From the NCBI GenBank assembly GCA_964023275.1, contig OZ029913.1, forward strand, positions 46,627,976 through 46,691,975: DNA of 64,000 bases, given 5' to 3'. The notes under the pieces were generated by a model. The model saw nothing but the letters and a program-made list of their open reading frames with translations. It searched no databases and had not been told where the DNA came from. Each line of letters starts with the position of its first letter. Position 1 is the stretch's first letter. This stretch comes from Norana najaformis (Eukaryota > Annelida > Clitellata > Crassiclitellata > Hormogastridae). Positions 46,467 through 57,400 of the stretch are shown here, in pieces. The position numbers and the translations under genes are program-made.

Positions 46467-47854
46467 AATTAAAGAAATTCTTTGATGAACAGGAAACCAA
46501 TGCAAAGATTTAAGTACAGAGGTTGTATGCTGATATTTTGACGTATTAGTTATGGCTGTAGCCAAAGAATTCTGAACTCTGAAGTTTCTGCATGGTTGAC
46601 TTTGTGCTACCAGTAATAAACGAGTTACAGTAATCTAGGTGACTGCAGGCCAATGCATTTGCCAAAGATATCCTTGAAGTCATAGAGACATAATGCCTAA
46701 TTCTGCGTATGTCACAAATATGCGTGTATGATGACTTACAAATGCCACTGAAAAAAAGAAAAAAGAAACAAAAAAACATCCAAGTTATGAGCAGCATCAA
46801 CCATCTCAACAAACGAGTTGCCCAGCATCGAAGATTTAAGCCATTCAAAGCTGCTGTGGAGTGCCCAATAATAGAAATTCAGTTTCTGATGGATTAAGGA
46901 GGAATTTATTGGCAGCCATTCAAGACTGCACCTCCTTAAAGGCAGTGGACAACAGCTGCACACATGAGTGACAAGACAAACGGCCAAATGAAATGCAAAT
47001 CAGAGTATCATCAGCATGGAAATGATATTCCAGTGAATGATTGTCAAGTTTTGTAACAATTGGTGTGGTAAACAAAGGAGGACCAAGTGCAAAAACCTGT
47101 GGAACACCCAATGGCAACAAAGCACTAGACAGATAATTACCATTTATATATACTGAGTGTGAGGTCTGAGATAAATAGCAAACCAATTGATAATTGATGT
47201 AATGGTTGGACCCAGAACACCAAAGCAGCAGAGAAGAAATAGGATTGGTGTCAGTGAGACAACTTTTTTAGGTGAGGAAAAGATAAGTTTACGAACCTGT
47301 GCAAAAGTTGTTAGCTGAAAGTTATGTAAGACAGGAGATGAAGAACTGGAATGAAGAAATTCTTCCGATGGAGATGAACTGACAAATTTCAGCCTTATAC
47401 CAGAAATTTTGTCTGCAAAAAGATAGAGAATTTACTGGCAAGCTGATATTTGAACACACAGCATGGAACAAATTTAACTTCTCGTGATGAAATAACTTAT
47501 TTAAGACCAATTACAAGGGTTTTGCTGATGCCAAACAAAGCATTTTCAGCGATTAAATCAGTTAAATATTCAGATTTGGCAGATGAAAAATGTTTTCACA
47601 CAGGTTTGCATTGTGTGTTAATCCTAGTGTGATCTGAGGGAAGATGGGAATGGTGCCACCAATGTTCTAGCTGATATCTGCTATGTCTAGCTTCAGAAGT
47701 GGTGGAGTTAAACCAAGGTTATGGTGTGCACTCTACAACACTCTTAGTTCTAAAAGGAATTTGCTTGTCAAGAAGCTCAGTTAAAGTAGACTGGAACTGC
47801 AGAACCAGCTTATTAGCAGTTTGTGATTGAGAAAACCATGATGGAGATGTCAAG

Positions 47855-47985
47855 GTAATTGTAATCATAATCAAGATTTTGGAGTGCCACTTCAAGATAA
47901 ACTCATCAGAGATGCCCTCTTCGGGCAACCCAGAGCCAATGGGGAACAAAATGGTCTTCAAGCGCTTGTGAAAGAGTGGGGGAGG
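47855..47985 (-). mobile_element. L2-like 3' end snippet
   Basis: GTAATCATAATCAAGATTTT, GAGTGCCACTTCAAGATAAA and TCTTCAAGCGCTTGTGAAAG match the 3' end of the L2 fragment at 39014-39150. Only about 130 bp is present. Confidence 0.75.
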
Positions 47986-48274
47986 AAGGCAGATAAGATA
48001 TGATGTTTTAATGTATTTAAATCAATTTTATTCTTAGAGTGAATTGTAAGTTTTATAACTTGGATGCATTTTGAATGGGAATCCAGTTTTGAGAAGATAG
48101 CAGCATGATCTGAAAGATATGACTAAGCAGAACTAACAGAATGAAGCATTTGAGAATTAGAACAAGTTATCAAGACATCCAGGGTATGGCCTCTGTTATG
48201 TGTAGGAAAGTAATGAACTGTTTCATGTCAAACCATTCCAACATATCAAGAAATGCTTAAGCATCATGACCAGC

Positions 48275-49035
48275 TGTCATCATCTATGGCCTGCCCTCTT
48301 TAGAGTGTTGCCATTTCCACAATATGCTGCCAGCCATTTCTTTTCTGGGCACATCTCCAGATTGTGTATGGTCTGAAATTCAGGAGGCACATTTTGGACT
48401 CCACCACTCATGTCCATGTGGCAAGGGCGTCCAGGTGGTCTCTTCCAACCTCTTGTGGGGCCAGATATCATTGCTCGTAGGGCTCTGGCATGGTCCTGTT
48501 CGCTGTCGCAACATGCAATGTTTCCAAACAGCTGGTATGGTACTTCCTTGATTGGATCACTTCTGACACAGGGATGTGCATCTTGTATCTACGGACCTCC
48601 ACGTTTGTGATGTGAGCCACATAGGGAATGCGCAGAATACTCCTCAGGCACCACTTCTGAAAGGCATCAAGCTTTGCCTCCAGGTCCTTGGTAAGCATCC
48701 AAGTCTCTGGGAGTATATATGCCTTGAAAAGCCAGAGTTTGGTATTCAGCTGGATGCTAGTACTCCAGATTCCTTGTTAAAGGTTGCAATGGCCGTGTGA
48801 CACTGAACCTCATGTCCCTACCACCGTCAGCCTCAATATTGGAACCGAGATAGGAGAACACATGAACCAGCTCCACCCTATTTCCTGCCCCTGTATGTGA
48901 TCAAGCATTGGGAATGGGTCCATTGTAATCTGGATTTTTGTCTTGGCCCAGTTGATTTCAAGTCCAAATTGATGTAACTCCTGATCAGTTACCTCTAAGG
49001 ACAGAACTAGGATCTCCAGCATTTCACCAAGAAGA
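48275..49035 (-). mobile_element. RTE-like LINE fragment in family G LINE
   Basis: The minus strand reads GLEINWAKTKIQI (48960, late RT), LTKDLEAKLDAFQKWCLRSI and HITNVEVRRYKMHIPVSEVI (48690-48520), then GWKRPPGRPCHMDM and LEMCPEKKWLA (48450-48300), the RTE C-terminal end. A related scrap lies at 63612-63805. Degraded and truncated. Confidence 0.82.
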
Positions 49036-49330
49036 GCCACATCAATATGAATATTGAAATCTCCCAAAACGAAGGGAATGAAATCAAATATTCAGATAGT
49101 GTTTGTTTGGCAGAAATGACAGTAGCAGCCAGGACCTCAAATGACCTGGGTCCAAAAATAGACAAAGTGAACCTGTTAGGTAGTAGATATAACCTTAACA
49201 GAAAGACAAGCCCCCACTTTTACCAATGCATCAAGGCTCATTCAGCATAGAAAAGGTAGGGGGAATCATATTGGAAATGAATGCAGATGTATCAGTAAGT
49301 TGAAGCCAAGTCTTATTAAGAGCAACTATA

Positions 49331-49925
49331 TGCAAGAATGCTCAAAAAATTATGTAGAGCCATAGCTTTATTTCAAAGAGAACAATTGTTTGATTGATCA
49401 ATGGCTGAATTCAAATCATGACTTGTCCTGGATTTATTTCAATATTACTGACCAAGAAAGCAACAGAAGCAGATACAAAACGACCCATAACGGGTAGTCA
49501 AAAATGTTTTGCATTAATTTGCAATTAACACTGGATGAAAAATAATTTTACATACAGCAGCAGAAAATAAGACTGAACTGAAAAACAGCACTAGAAACAA
49601 GTTAATGAGCCTAAGCCAAGTTCAAAAATAGACAAGACTGCAATAATGCATGCTTGAATTCAACAACAGACCTTTCTCTGCCAGTTTTGACAAGAAGCAG
49701 GAACAGGAACAATATGAAGTATAAAAGCAAGCAACTTGATGAAGCAGGCATAAACACATTCAGAAAAATTGCAAAACATGAGGCCAAGGGACAAAGCAAG
49801 TAAACAGTATGTCCTCTGCATTTGTTTTAGGATGTCTAGATGACTCACATTAGGTTGAAAGGCTTCTGTTGTAGCTTGCGACCACATTTGGTTGAAAGGC
49901 TTCTATTGTAGTAAGCTGTGTTGTG
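49331..49925. other. Unassigned stretch
   Basis: No motif is recognised. A 22-bp direct duplication (GGTTGAAAGGCTTCTrTTGTAG) at 49854-49875 and 49891-49912 lies at its right end. Confidence 0.4.
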
Positions 49926-49929
49926 CTGA

Positions 49930-50410
49930 TCATGGCAGGAGCTAGGTAATTAGGCTTGGGTTTGAATGTTGCAAAATGCAAGGTCATTTCGCACGGTCCA
50001 CATATATCTTTATCCAATCTATTGAATTGCTCTACAGCAATCTCAGCTGAAGACGCCTGCATTCTTGACACACTTCTCTCAGTTGTTGGAGCCCTAATCG
50101 ATACTGGAGGCCAGATGCACCAAACTTGTGGTTGGCGATATAGTGCTGTTATCCTCCTTCATTGCTGCATGCCCTCAGGTGTATCGCTTTCATGGATCAT
50201 CCTTGCTTCAAGAGTATTGATCTTACCCTGTGTAAACAATTTTTTTGACACCTTGAACTGTGGCTCTGTCAGACATGCAATGGCTTTGAGCTTTGCTTTC
50301 TATTAGGAATGGCGGTCTAGGCTTATGATGCACATCCTCACTGGCACTTCCTGCCTTTTATGGTGTCTGCCAGAGGTACCATGTCTCTCTAGGCTTCCAT
50401 CTTGGCCAAT
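49930..50410 (+). mobile_element. REL-type LINE, piece 2: post-catalytic RT region
   Basis: It reads LGLNVAKCKVISHGPHISLS and LLNCSTAISAEDACILDTLL (49946-50080), then LLHCCMPSGVS and VNNFFDTLNC, and ends LLSIRNGGLGL with SSLALPAF (about 50300-50350). The family's order after the catalytic box is LNxAKCEVI, then LLGxPL, LRxxxxxP, and IxxGGLGIR with LAPSAF. It continues piece 1 in order and strand. Confidence 0.75.
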
Positions 50411-50810
50411 ATCATTTGACTTCAGGTGGTCATTAATGTTGCTGCTCGCCTTGTCGCACGAGTGAGGAAGTTTGATCACATCACACCTGTGCTGCAAGGC
50501 CAGCTTCGTGAGTTGCAGATCAGCGAAGATGTCAAATATAAACTTTGTCTTCGTATGTACAAATGCCTTCACAGCCGTGCACCAAGCTATCTTATGGACA
50601 GCATCAAGTTGCTGTCTGATGATCCTACTCGACTCCAGCTGCAATCATCAAGGTCTTCTAATGTATGCATACAGGCAACTAAGAGTAAAATGGGTAGATC
50701 GTGCCTTTAGAGTTGCCGGCCCACGTGCCTGGAATAGTCTTCCTGTAGCCATCGAAGAAGCCGAGAATGTTTTTGTTTTTAAGAGACTTTTGAGATCCCA
50801 TCTATTATCT

Positions 50811-53800
50811 TCTTTCTTTCTTTTTGTCTCGTCCATCAGGCTACAGCCGAAGATGAGGTCTGAACGAAATGCCTCCACGCTGTTCTGTCCTTCGCTAGCC
50901 CCACGGCTGCTGTGATGTCCACTCCCCTTAACTGCAGGTCTTCCTTTATGTTGTCCATCCAGGTCTTTATCTGCCTCCCCCGGCTCCTTGTTCCCTCCAC
51001 ATGATGGTAAAGTGCCCTCGCCGGTAGTCTGTCGCTCTCCATCCTCGACACGTGTCCGAACCATGTTAGTCTTTTCCTCCTTATCCTTTCCACCATATCT
51101 TCTCGCTGCCCCAGTTCTTTACGTATCATCTCATTGCGGATCCTGTCTCTTCTTGTCTTGCCCATAATTCTCCTGAGCCAGTTCGTTTCCGCCACCAGTA
51201 TTTTCTTTTCATCCTCTCTCCGCTTACACCAGCACTCTGATCCATACAACAGCACCGGTATGGTGAAGGCCTCATACAGTCGGACCTTCATCCCTCGCGA
51301 AATGTTATTCACCCGCCAGATCTTGCCCGGTCGTCCAAACATTGCGGACCCCAGGCCGATCCTGCGCCTTATGTCTCCTGTGCATCTGCCTTCTTCCGTC
51401 ATAAGTCCTCCCAAGTATACAAAATCCGTGACCTGCTCCAGCTCCTCGCCATCCAGCTCCACGCCCAATCTCTCGTGCTGTTTGCCCATCACCATAGTCT
51501 TGGTCTTTTGTACGTTTATTCTGAGTCCAAATCTTTTGCTGCCGTCGTTGACCCTGTCCATCAGTTCCTGCAGCCACTCCGGTGTGTCCGCAAGTAGGTC
51601 GATGTCGTCTGCGAAGCGCAGGTTATTGAGTGTATCTCCATACAATGTGATACCCTTGGTGTTTTCCCTCATTGCCAGTCTCATCATCGCCTCCAATAGT
51701 AAGTTGAACAGGTCAGGGGACAGGCCGCAGCCTTGCTTTACTTCCACCGTGACTTTAAACCACTCTGTTAGTTCTCCGTCTACTCTCACTGCGCTCATTG
51801 ACTTACTATAGAGGTCCTCCAGCAGTGCCACCAGCTCCTCGGGGACCCCGAAGTGCCTCAGCACCTGCCATAGTCCTTGTTGCCACACACTATCAAAAGC
51901 CTGTCTGAAGTCTAAGAAATTGTTGTATAAGGTGCGGTTCATGGTGAAGTATTTTTCCGCCAGTTGTCGGATGACGAAGATCTGGTCCATCGTGCTTCTG
52001 CCCATCCTGAAGCCCGCTTGCTGCTCGACCATGGCTTCCTCGATGTACCTCTTCATGCGCTGTTGCAGTACCCTGGTAAGGACCTTGCTTGGAGCGCTTA
52101 GAAGGCTGATTCCCCGGTGGTTACCGCATTCCATCCTGTCGCCCTTCTTATATATTGGAACAATTATAGCTTTTCCCCAATCTGTCGGGCATTGCTTTTC
52201 TTTGTAGATTTTGCTGCACAGGGCGTGTAGCATCTCTGTTGAACACTCCTCTCCCGCCTGAATCATCTCCGTCGTAATGTTTTCTTCTCCTGGTGCCTTT
52301 TTTTCTTTAAGCTCGATATGGCCGTCTCAGTCTCCTCCCGGAGGATGTCTCCCAAGGGCTCGTAACTGTTGCTGGCCGGTAAATCCTGCAGCACAGTTGG
52401 ATCCACCAGGTTTCCCATGTTGTACAGGTCCTCAAAGTATTGTTTCCACCTGCCTTTGACCTCCTCTTTGTCATCCAGCATTCTGCCGTCCTTGTCCCTT
52501 ACTGTTGCCAGTCTTGTGCTGAAATTGCCACATATTTTATTCACCTTCTGGAAAAGCCCTTGCGCATTCCCATTTCTTGCGTCATTTTCCACCTCTGCAC
52601 ATCTCTCCATCAGCCACTGCTCCTTGCAATGTCTTGCAGCCTTTTTGATGTCCCTTGTTATCTTGTTGTATCTTTTCCTGTCCTCATCACTGCGCGTCTT
52701 TGTAGCCTTCATCCGTCGTCTTTCATCGCTCATATTCAATACCTCTTGAGATATCCATGGTCCGTGTCTTCTGCGCCTGGTGAAACCCAGGACCTCTCGT
52801 GCCACTCCCGTGTAGACTCCTCTTATCTCCTGCCACATCTCCTCCACCGTGCTCGCCCTCTCTTGGTCCACCTGCCTCCACCTTTTGTTCAGCAGGGCCC
52901 CGTATTGCTGTCTGGTCCATCCTGCTTTAAGCTTTTCCATGTCGAATCTCCGTGAAGGTGTTCCTCTGCGGATCGTCTGCATCTTGATTCTGACTCCAGC
53001 CATCAGCAGCTGATGGTCAGATGCCACATCCGGCCCCGAGAATGATCTGCACATTGAGATGCTGTTCCTCCACCTCCTGTTAACCAGTATAAAATCTATC
53101 ATGTTTCTTGATTTTCCGTCTGGCGACTCCCATGTCCATTTCCTCTTTGCCTTCCTGTGGTAGAATGCAGTGTTCATGACCATCAAATTGTTGTTCAGGC
53201 AGAAGTTCAGTAATCTCTCCCCTCTTTCATTCTCCTTTCCGTAGCCGAACTTTCCAAGCGCTCCTCTCCAGGTCCTATAGTCGTCTCCAACCTTTGCATT
53301 GAAATCACCCATCACCACTAGTAGGTCCTGACTGGCCGAGTCCTGTATTGCGCCCTGGAGAGCTCCATAGAACTCGTCAATCTCCTCCGCTGTTGAGTCC
53401 GCCGTTGGTGCATAGACTTGAACAATCGTGGCTTTTCCGCATGATGTTCTGAATCTTGCTGTCAGTATTCGTGGTCCCACCGCGTGGTATCCGGTCAGTG
53501 CTCCTGCTGCTTTTTTCCCAAGGACTAGTGCGACTCCCTCCCGATGTTTGTCATCCTGTCTGCCTGAGTAGATTATCTTGCACCCGTCCCTGTCCATCTC
53601 TCCCACCCCGGTTCATCTTACCTCTGACAGTCCGAGAACGCTCCATCTGATTCTCTTGAGCTGGTGCATCAGTACATCCAGTTGGCCTGCGGCGTGCAGG
53701 GTCCTCACGTTCCACGTACCAATGAAGGTCTCCTCTCTGCAGTCGAATAGATACTCTTCTCGAGCCCTTGTTCCTGTTCGTGCTTGGCGAGGGTTTCGCT

Positions 53801-54208
53801 GGTTTACGACCTGAGTGTCCTCGCCTTGTCCACTCCTGCCGGACGCGGTTCCTCTCCCATGCGGAGAGGGCCCGTTTACGCCGTTAACCTCATTCATTAA
53901 ATTGTGGCTCATTTGTTCAGATTTCTAGGTCCTGTAACCAGGTGGTGACCATTCCTCTCCTGGTAGGATAAGGAAGCCGGTGGGCCCTGGTTAAGCCTCA
54001 TACGCCCTAAGGTGTCCTTCCAACACCCGCCTCCTGCGTTGGCCAGCCTTTTTTCAGAGTTCCTAGCGAGCCTGTCCACCTCGCGTAACGCCCTGGGTGG
54101 TGCTTCAGCCTGAGCCTTCTCCACTGATGGCATAGCCTCGCTAGGCGGTCTCTTACTTGGCTGTTCACCCTTCCACCCCATTGAGGTGCAGGTAGGGTTT
54201 TGGAAGGG
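50811..54208 (-). mobile_element. RTE-like LINE, near full length, 9-bp target duplication
   Basis: A 3398-bp element flanked by CTATTATCT at 50802-50810 and 54209-54217. It reads on the minus strand: a GC-rich 5' region (54181-53909), AP endonuclease, RT and C-terminal domain, ending in an AAAGAAAGAAAGA tail (50811-50826, reversed). Its GC content is much higher than the surrounding DNA. The exact duplication and only two coding lesions mark it as a young insertion. Confidence 0.93.
50836..53912 (-). pseudogene. RTE-like EN-RT protein with one stop and one frameshift
   Basis: 53912-53613: leader, then ETFIGTWNVRTLHAAGQLDV and VLGLSEVR, followed by a TGA where family members have Trp. 53606-52263, same frame: RDGCKIIYSGRQDDKHREGV, LLVVMGDFNAKVGD (endonuclease), MIDFILVNRRWR and VASDHQLL. 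The frame then shifts by -1 at an A7 run (52305-52311). 52266-50836: RT with IVPIYKKGDRMECGNHRGIS, FLDFRQAFDSVW (Asp), QGCGLSPDLFNLLLEAMM and NLRFADDIDLLAD (catalytic FADD), then VYLGGLM and LTWFGHVSRM near the end. All catalytic boxes are present. Confidence 0.92.
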
Positions 54209-54410
54209 CTATTATCTACTAACAGGTAAAATTTTCTGTTTACTGTCTAACTCTAATATCAGCATTTGATTTTGCTTTTATACATCATCCATTTATCATT
54301 AATTGTTGAACTCTTGTGTGCACCAACATTTTACATTGTAAAGCACCCTTGAAGTAGCTTACTACTGACGATGCTGTATAAATTGTCATTATTACATTTA
54401 CAATTACAAT

Positions 54411-57400
54411 AACTAATGACGTCATGATGCGCTTCGGCGTGTGGTTTGCCGACTTGTTTTTATGCTGGTTTTCAACTTATTTAGTATAATTTTCGGGCGT
54501 TTTGTGATTCTTAGCTTCGGAAACATCGTCTATTTAACTTTGTTAATCGCCTGCTTTTCGGATTTCTGTTCTCTCTGAATTGGATTATTGTGTTATTTCG
54601 TCGATTTCTATCATCGACAACTCGTGTGATTATTACAAATGGCCGCCTTCTCTTCTAACGCTTCGACGTTTGTTTACGATTTCGCTGCTCTGCAGTCATA
54701 CAATCAGCCGTCTTCTCCGATCAACCGTCTTATACGTAAAACACTATTCAAACTCCATCTATGGCGCCCAACTACACAAAGAACTGGATCTCCTCCTCCA
54801 ACTCGTCAATCAATGCCTTCCTCTTCAAATTCCTCCTCGCCAGACATTCATAGGACGCCTCGGGACTCTCACGTTGGCCTTTCGTCTTCTATCTCCGCTT
54901 CTTCACCTTCCGTCCTTCCAACGCTGACCCAGAATAACGTCATGGGACTGAGGCTGGGGACGCTTAATGCTCACTCACTGGGCAATAAGTTTATGGAGAT
55001 TTCAAACCTCATCTCCCATCACTCCCTAGACATTCTTGTCGTCACGGAGTCCTGGCACTCCTCCGCTTCTGATGTCTCAGTTCGCCGCTCTACTCCTAAA
55101 GGATACTCTTTCTTCGACGTCCCTCGCCCTGCTGATGCTTCACGTGAACCATTATCTCAAAATTACGGTGGCATCGTCGTCTTCTTCCGTGATCACCTCC
55201 GTATCAAGAAGATTCCTCCCCCCTGTTTGCTCTCCACCTATGAACTTCTATGCCTTTCCTGTTCGACTACTAGAGGGCCTCTCACCATTCTCGCCCTCTA
55301 CCGACCTGGCTCATCTCCGCTTACTCCGGCTTTCTTCTCAGAGTTCTCATCTCTCCTGGAAGTCTTCTCTACATATAACTCCCAACTGATCATCACAGGA
55401 GACCTCAACATCCATCTCGAGAACCCCTCCTCACCCGACTCTGCTCGCTTCTTAGACCAACTCGCTCAGTTTGGCTTAACTCAACACGTTTCAGAACCAA
55501 CCCATACACTTGGTGGATGGCTTGATGTAGTCATTTCTCGCGATGACTGTCCTATCACTGACCTCCTCGTCGAACCTCCTACTCTTTCCGACCATGGTCT
55601 CATCCTCTTCAATGTTCCCTTCCTCTGCTCCCAACCTTCCTTCGCTCTTCGTTCATCTCGTGGCTGGAGGAATCTTGATCGAGAAGCCTTCCGTGCAGGT
55701 CTCCTCAGTAGCTCTATCTACGCTGATCTCTCCTCCTTAAGTGAGTGCTCAACCGAGGATCTCTTCACCCTATTCAACTCATCGGTTCTTCCTCTCATTG
55801 ATGCCCTCCTTCCTCTCCGTCCACATCGTATTCGCTCGAGACCACTACGACCTTGGCTTGACAGCCAATGCCGCGCTTTACGTCGGAACACCAGACGTCT
55901 AGAGCGCCGATATCGTCGCACTCGTGATCCTGCTGATCGCCTTACCTGGACCCATCACCTTCGAGATATGTATTCCGTTTTCCGAACCAAAGAAACTTCG
56001 TATTGGGAGTCGCTGATAGACAGAGAAAAAGGAAACCCTCGTCGCCTCTGGTCATCACTTGCTGACATCCTAGGTCGTTCCTCACCTTCCTCCTCCCACT
56101 CTCAACATCCGTTCTCTGCAGACGACTACTTGGACTTTATGCGATCCAAGATTGACTCGATCCGTCGATCTACTGAGGATTCACCCCCACCGTCCTTCCC
56201 TACCACAACTGCCAACCTCTCGTGCTGGGAAACCCTTCAACCGGATGTCCTTCGTCGACTTATACTGGACTCGCCCTCGAAGTCATGCGAACTTGACCTA
56301 CTTCCTCCGTTTCTAATTAAGGAATTTGTTGATGACTTTCTTCCTTTTCTACATTTGTTATGTAATTCGTCAATGAGTCAGGGTTCCATTCCAGCATCAC
56401 ATAAAAGGGCAGTTGTCTTTCCCTCCCTCAAGCGCCAAGGTCTGGACCCTAACTCTCCTTCTAACTATCGTCCTATTTCTAACCTTTCCTTCCTCTCGAA
56501 GCTCCTTGAAAGATGTATCTCTCTTCAACTGGTTGAATACCTTGAATCTAATTCTCTCATGCCTCCCCTTCAATCTGGTTTTAGGAAATTCCTTTCGACA
56601 GAATCACTCATCACCCGCCTTCTAGCTGACATCTTTCATGCCTTTGACCATGGCCATGTCACTCTTCTTGCTCTCTATGACGTTAGTGCTGCCTTCGACA
56701 CTGTTGATCATTCCATTCTTCTAGAACGACTGTCTAAGTCCTTTGGCCTTACTGACTCTGCTCTTCTTTGGTTTCGCTCATTTCTTTCTGATCGCTCCCT
56801 TTCTGTTATTTTTGGGCCCACTCGCTCTGCCTGGACTCACATTCCCTATGGTCTTCCACAGGGTTCGGTACTTGCTCCTCTTCTATATATCCTGTATACT
56901 GCTGACCTGGCCAATATACTTCTTCCCTTGGGTGTTTCGTCTCACCAATATGCTGATGACACTCAATCCTTTACTCTTGGCCCGCCTGCCTCAGCCACTC
57001 TGATGGTTGAGCAGATCCTTGAGGCCACCTCTGTTCTAGATCTCTGGATGTCTTCTAACCGCCTCTGTCTTAATCCTGATAAGACTCAATATATCTGGCT
57101 AGGTGGCCGTGTCCAGCTTGGCAAAATTGACTTTAGTTCCCTTTCCTCTAATTTCCCTCATATCCACTTCTCTTCCTCAGTCCGTGACCTCGGAATCACC
57201 CTGGATCAAACTCTTTCTCTGACTGACCATGTAAATAATATCTCCCGCTCTTGTCTTTACCACCTACGACAACTCCGCTCTATTCGTCACTCGCTTCCTC
57301 TTCATGCGATCACTACCTTGGTCCATGCCCTGATTTGCACTAGGATTGACTTTGGCAATGCTGCCTATATTGGACTTTCTGCAATTAACACCTCCAAGCT

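Larger units (their letters stand above)
46467..49330 (-). mobile_element. CR1/L2-type LINE (family G), carrying two insertions
   Basis: Minus-strand blocks in order from high to low coordinate: endonuclease (about 49200-49036, FEVLAATVISAKQTLSEYLI and GDFNIHIDV), linker (47961-47700), RT (47186-46920, VCYLSQTSHSVYINGNYLSS, LLPLGVPQVFALGPPLF, FHADDTLICISF) and C-terminus (46740-46560, HICDIRRIRHYVSMTSRISL, CSHLDYCNS). The catalytic box is HADD rather than YADD. An RTE piece (48275-49035) and an L2 3' snippet (47855-47985) interrupt it. Confidence 0.72.
50411..54410 (+). mobile_element. CR1-like LINE 3' end, split by an RTE
   Basis: The left part (50411-50810) reads VVINVAARLVARVRKFDHIT, LQISEDVKYKLCLRMYKCLH, SRAPSYLMDSIKLLSDDPTR, AFRVAGPRAWNSLPVAIEEA and VFKRLLRSHLL, a nearly intact C-terminal end. 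The right part (54218-54410) is its 3' UTR (GTAAAGCACCCTTGAAGTAG, GATGCTGTATAAATTG) ending TTACAATTACAAT. The RTE between them is flanked by a 9-bp duplication, so the host LINE is about 600 bp and 5' truncated. Confidence 0.87.

Noticed and set aside
52369-52955. Plus-strand ORFs of 126 and 171 codons
   Set aside because: Antisense to the RTE endonuclease-RT frames, which carry all family motifs.
52263-53606. Calling the RTE endonuclease piece a host DNA-repair (APE1) gene
   Set aside because: It is fused in order to RT with a LINE tail and target duplication, so it is retrotransposon-encoded.
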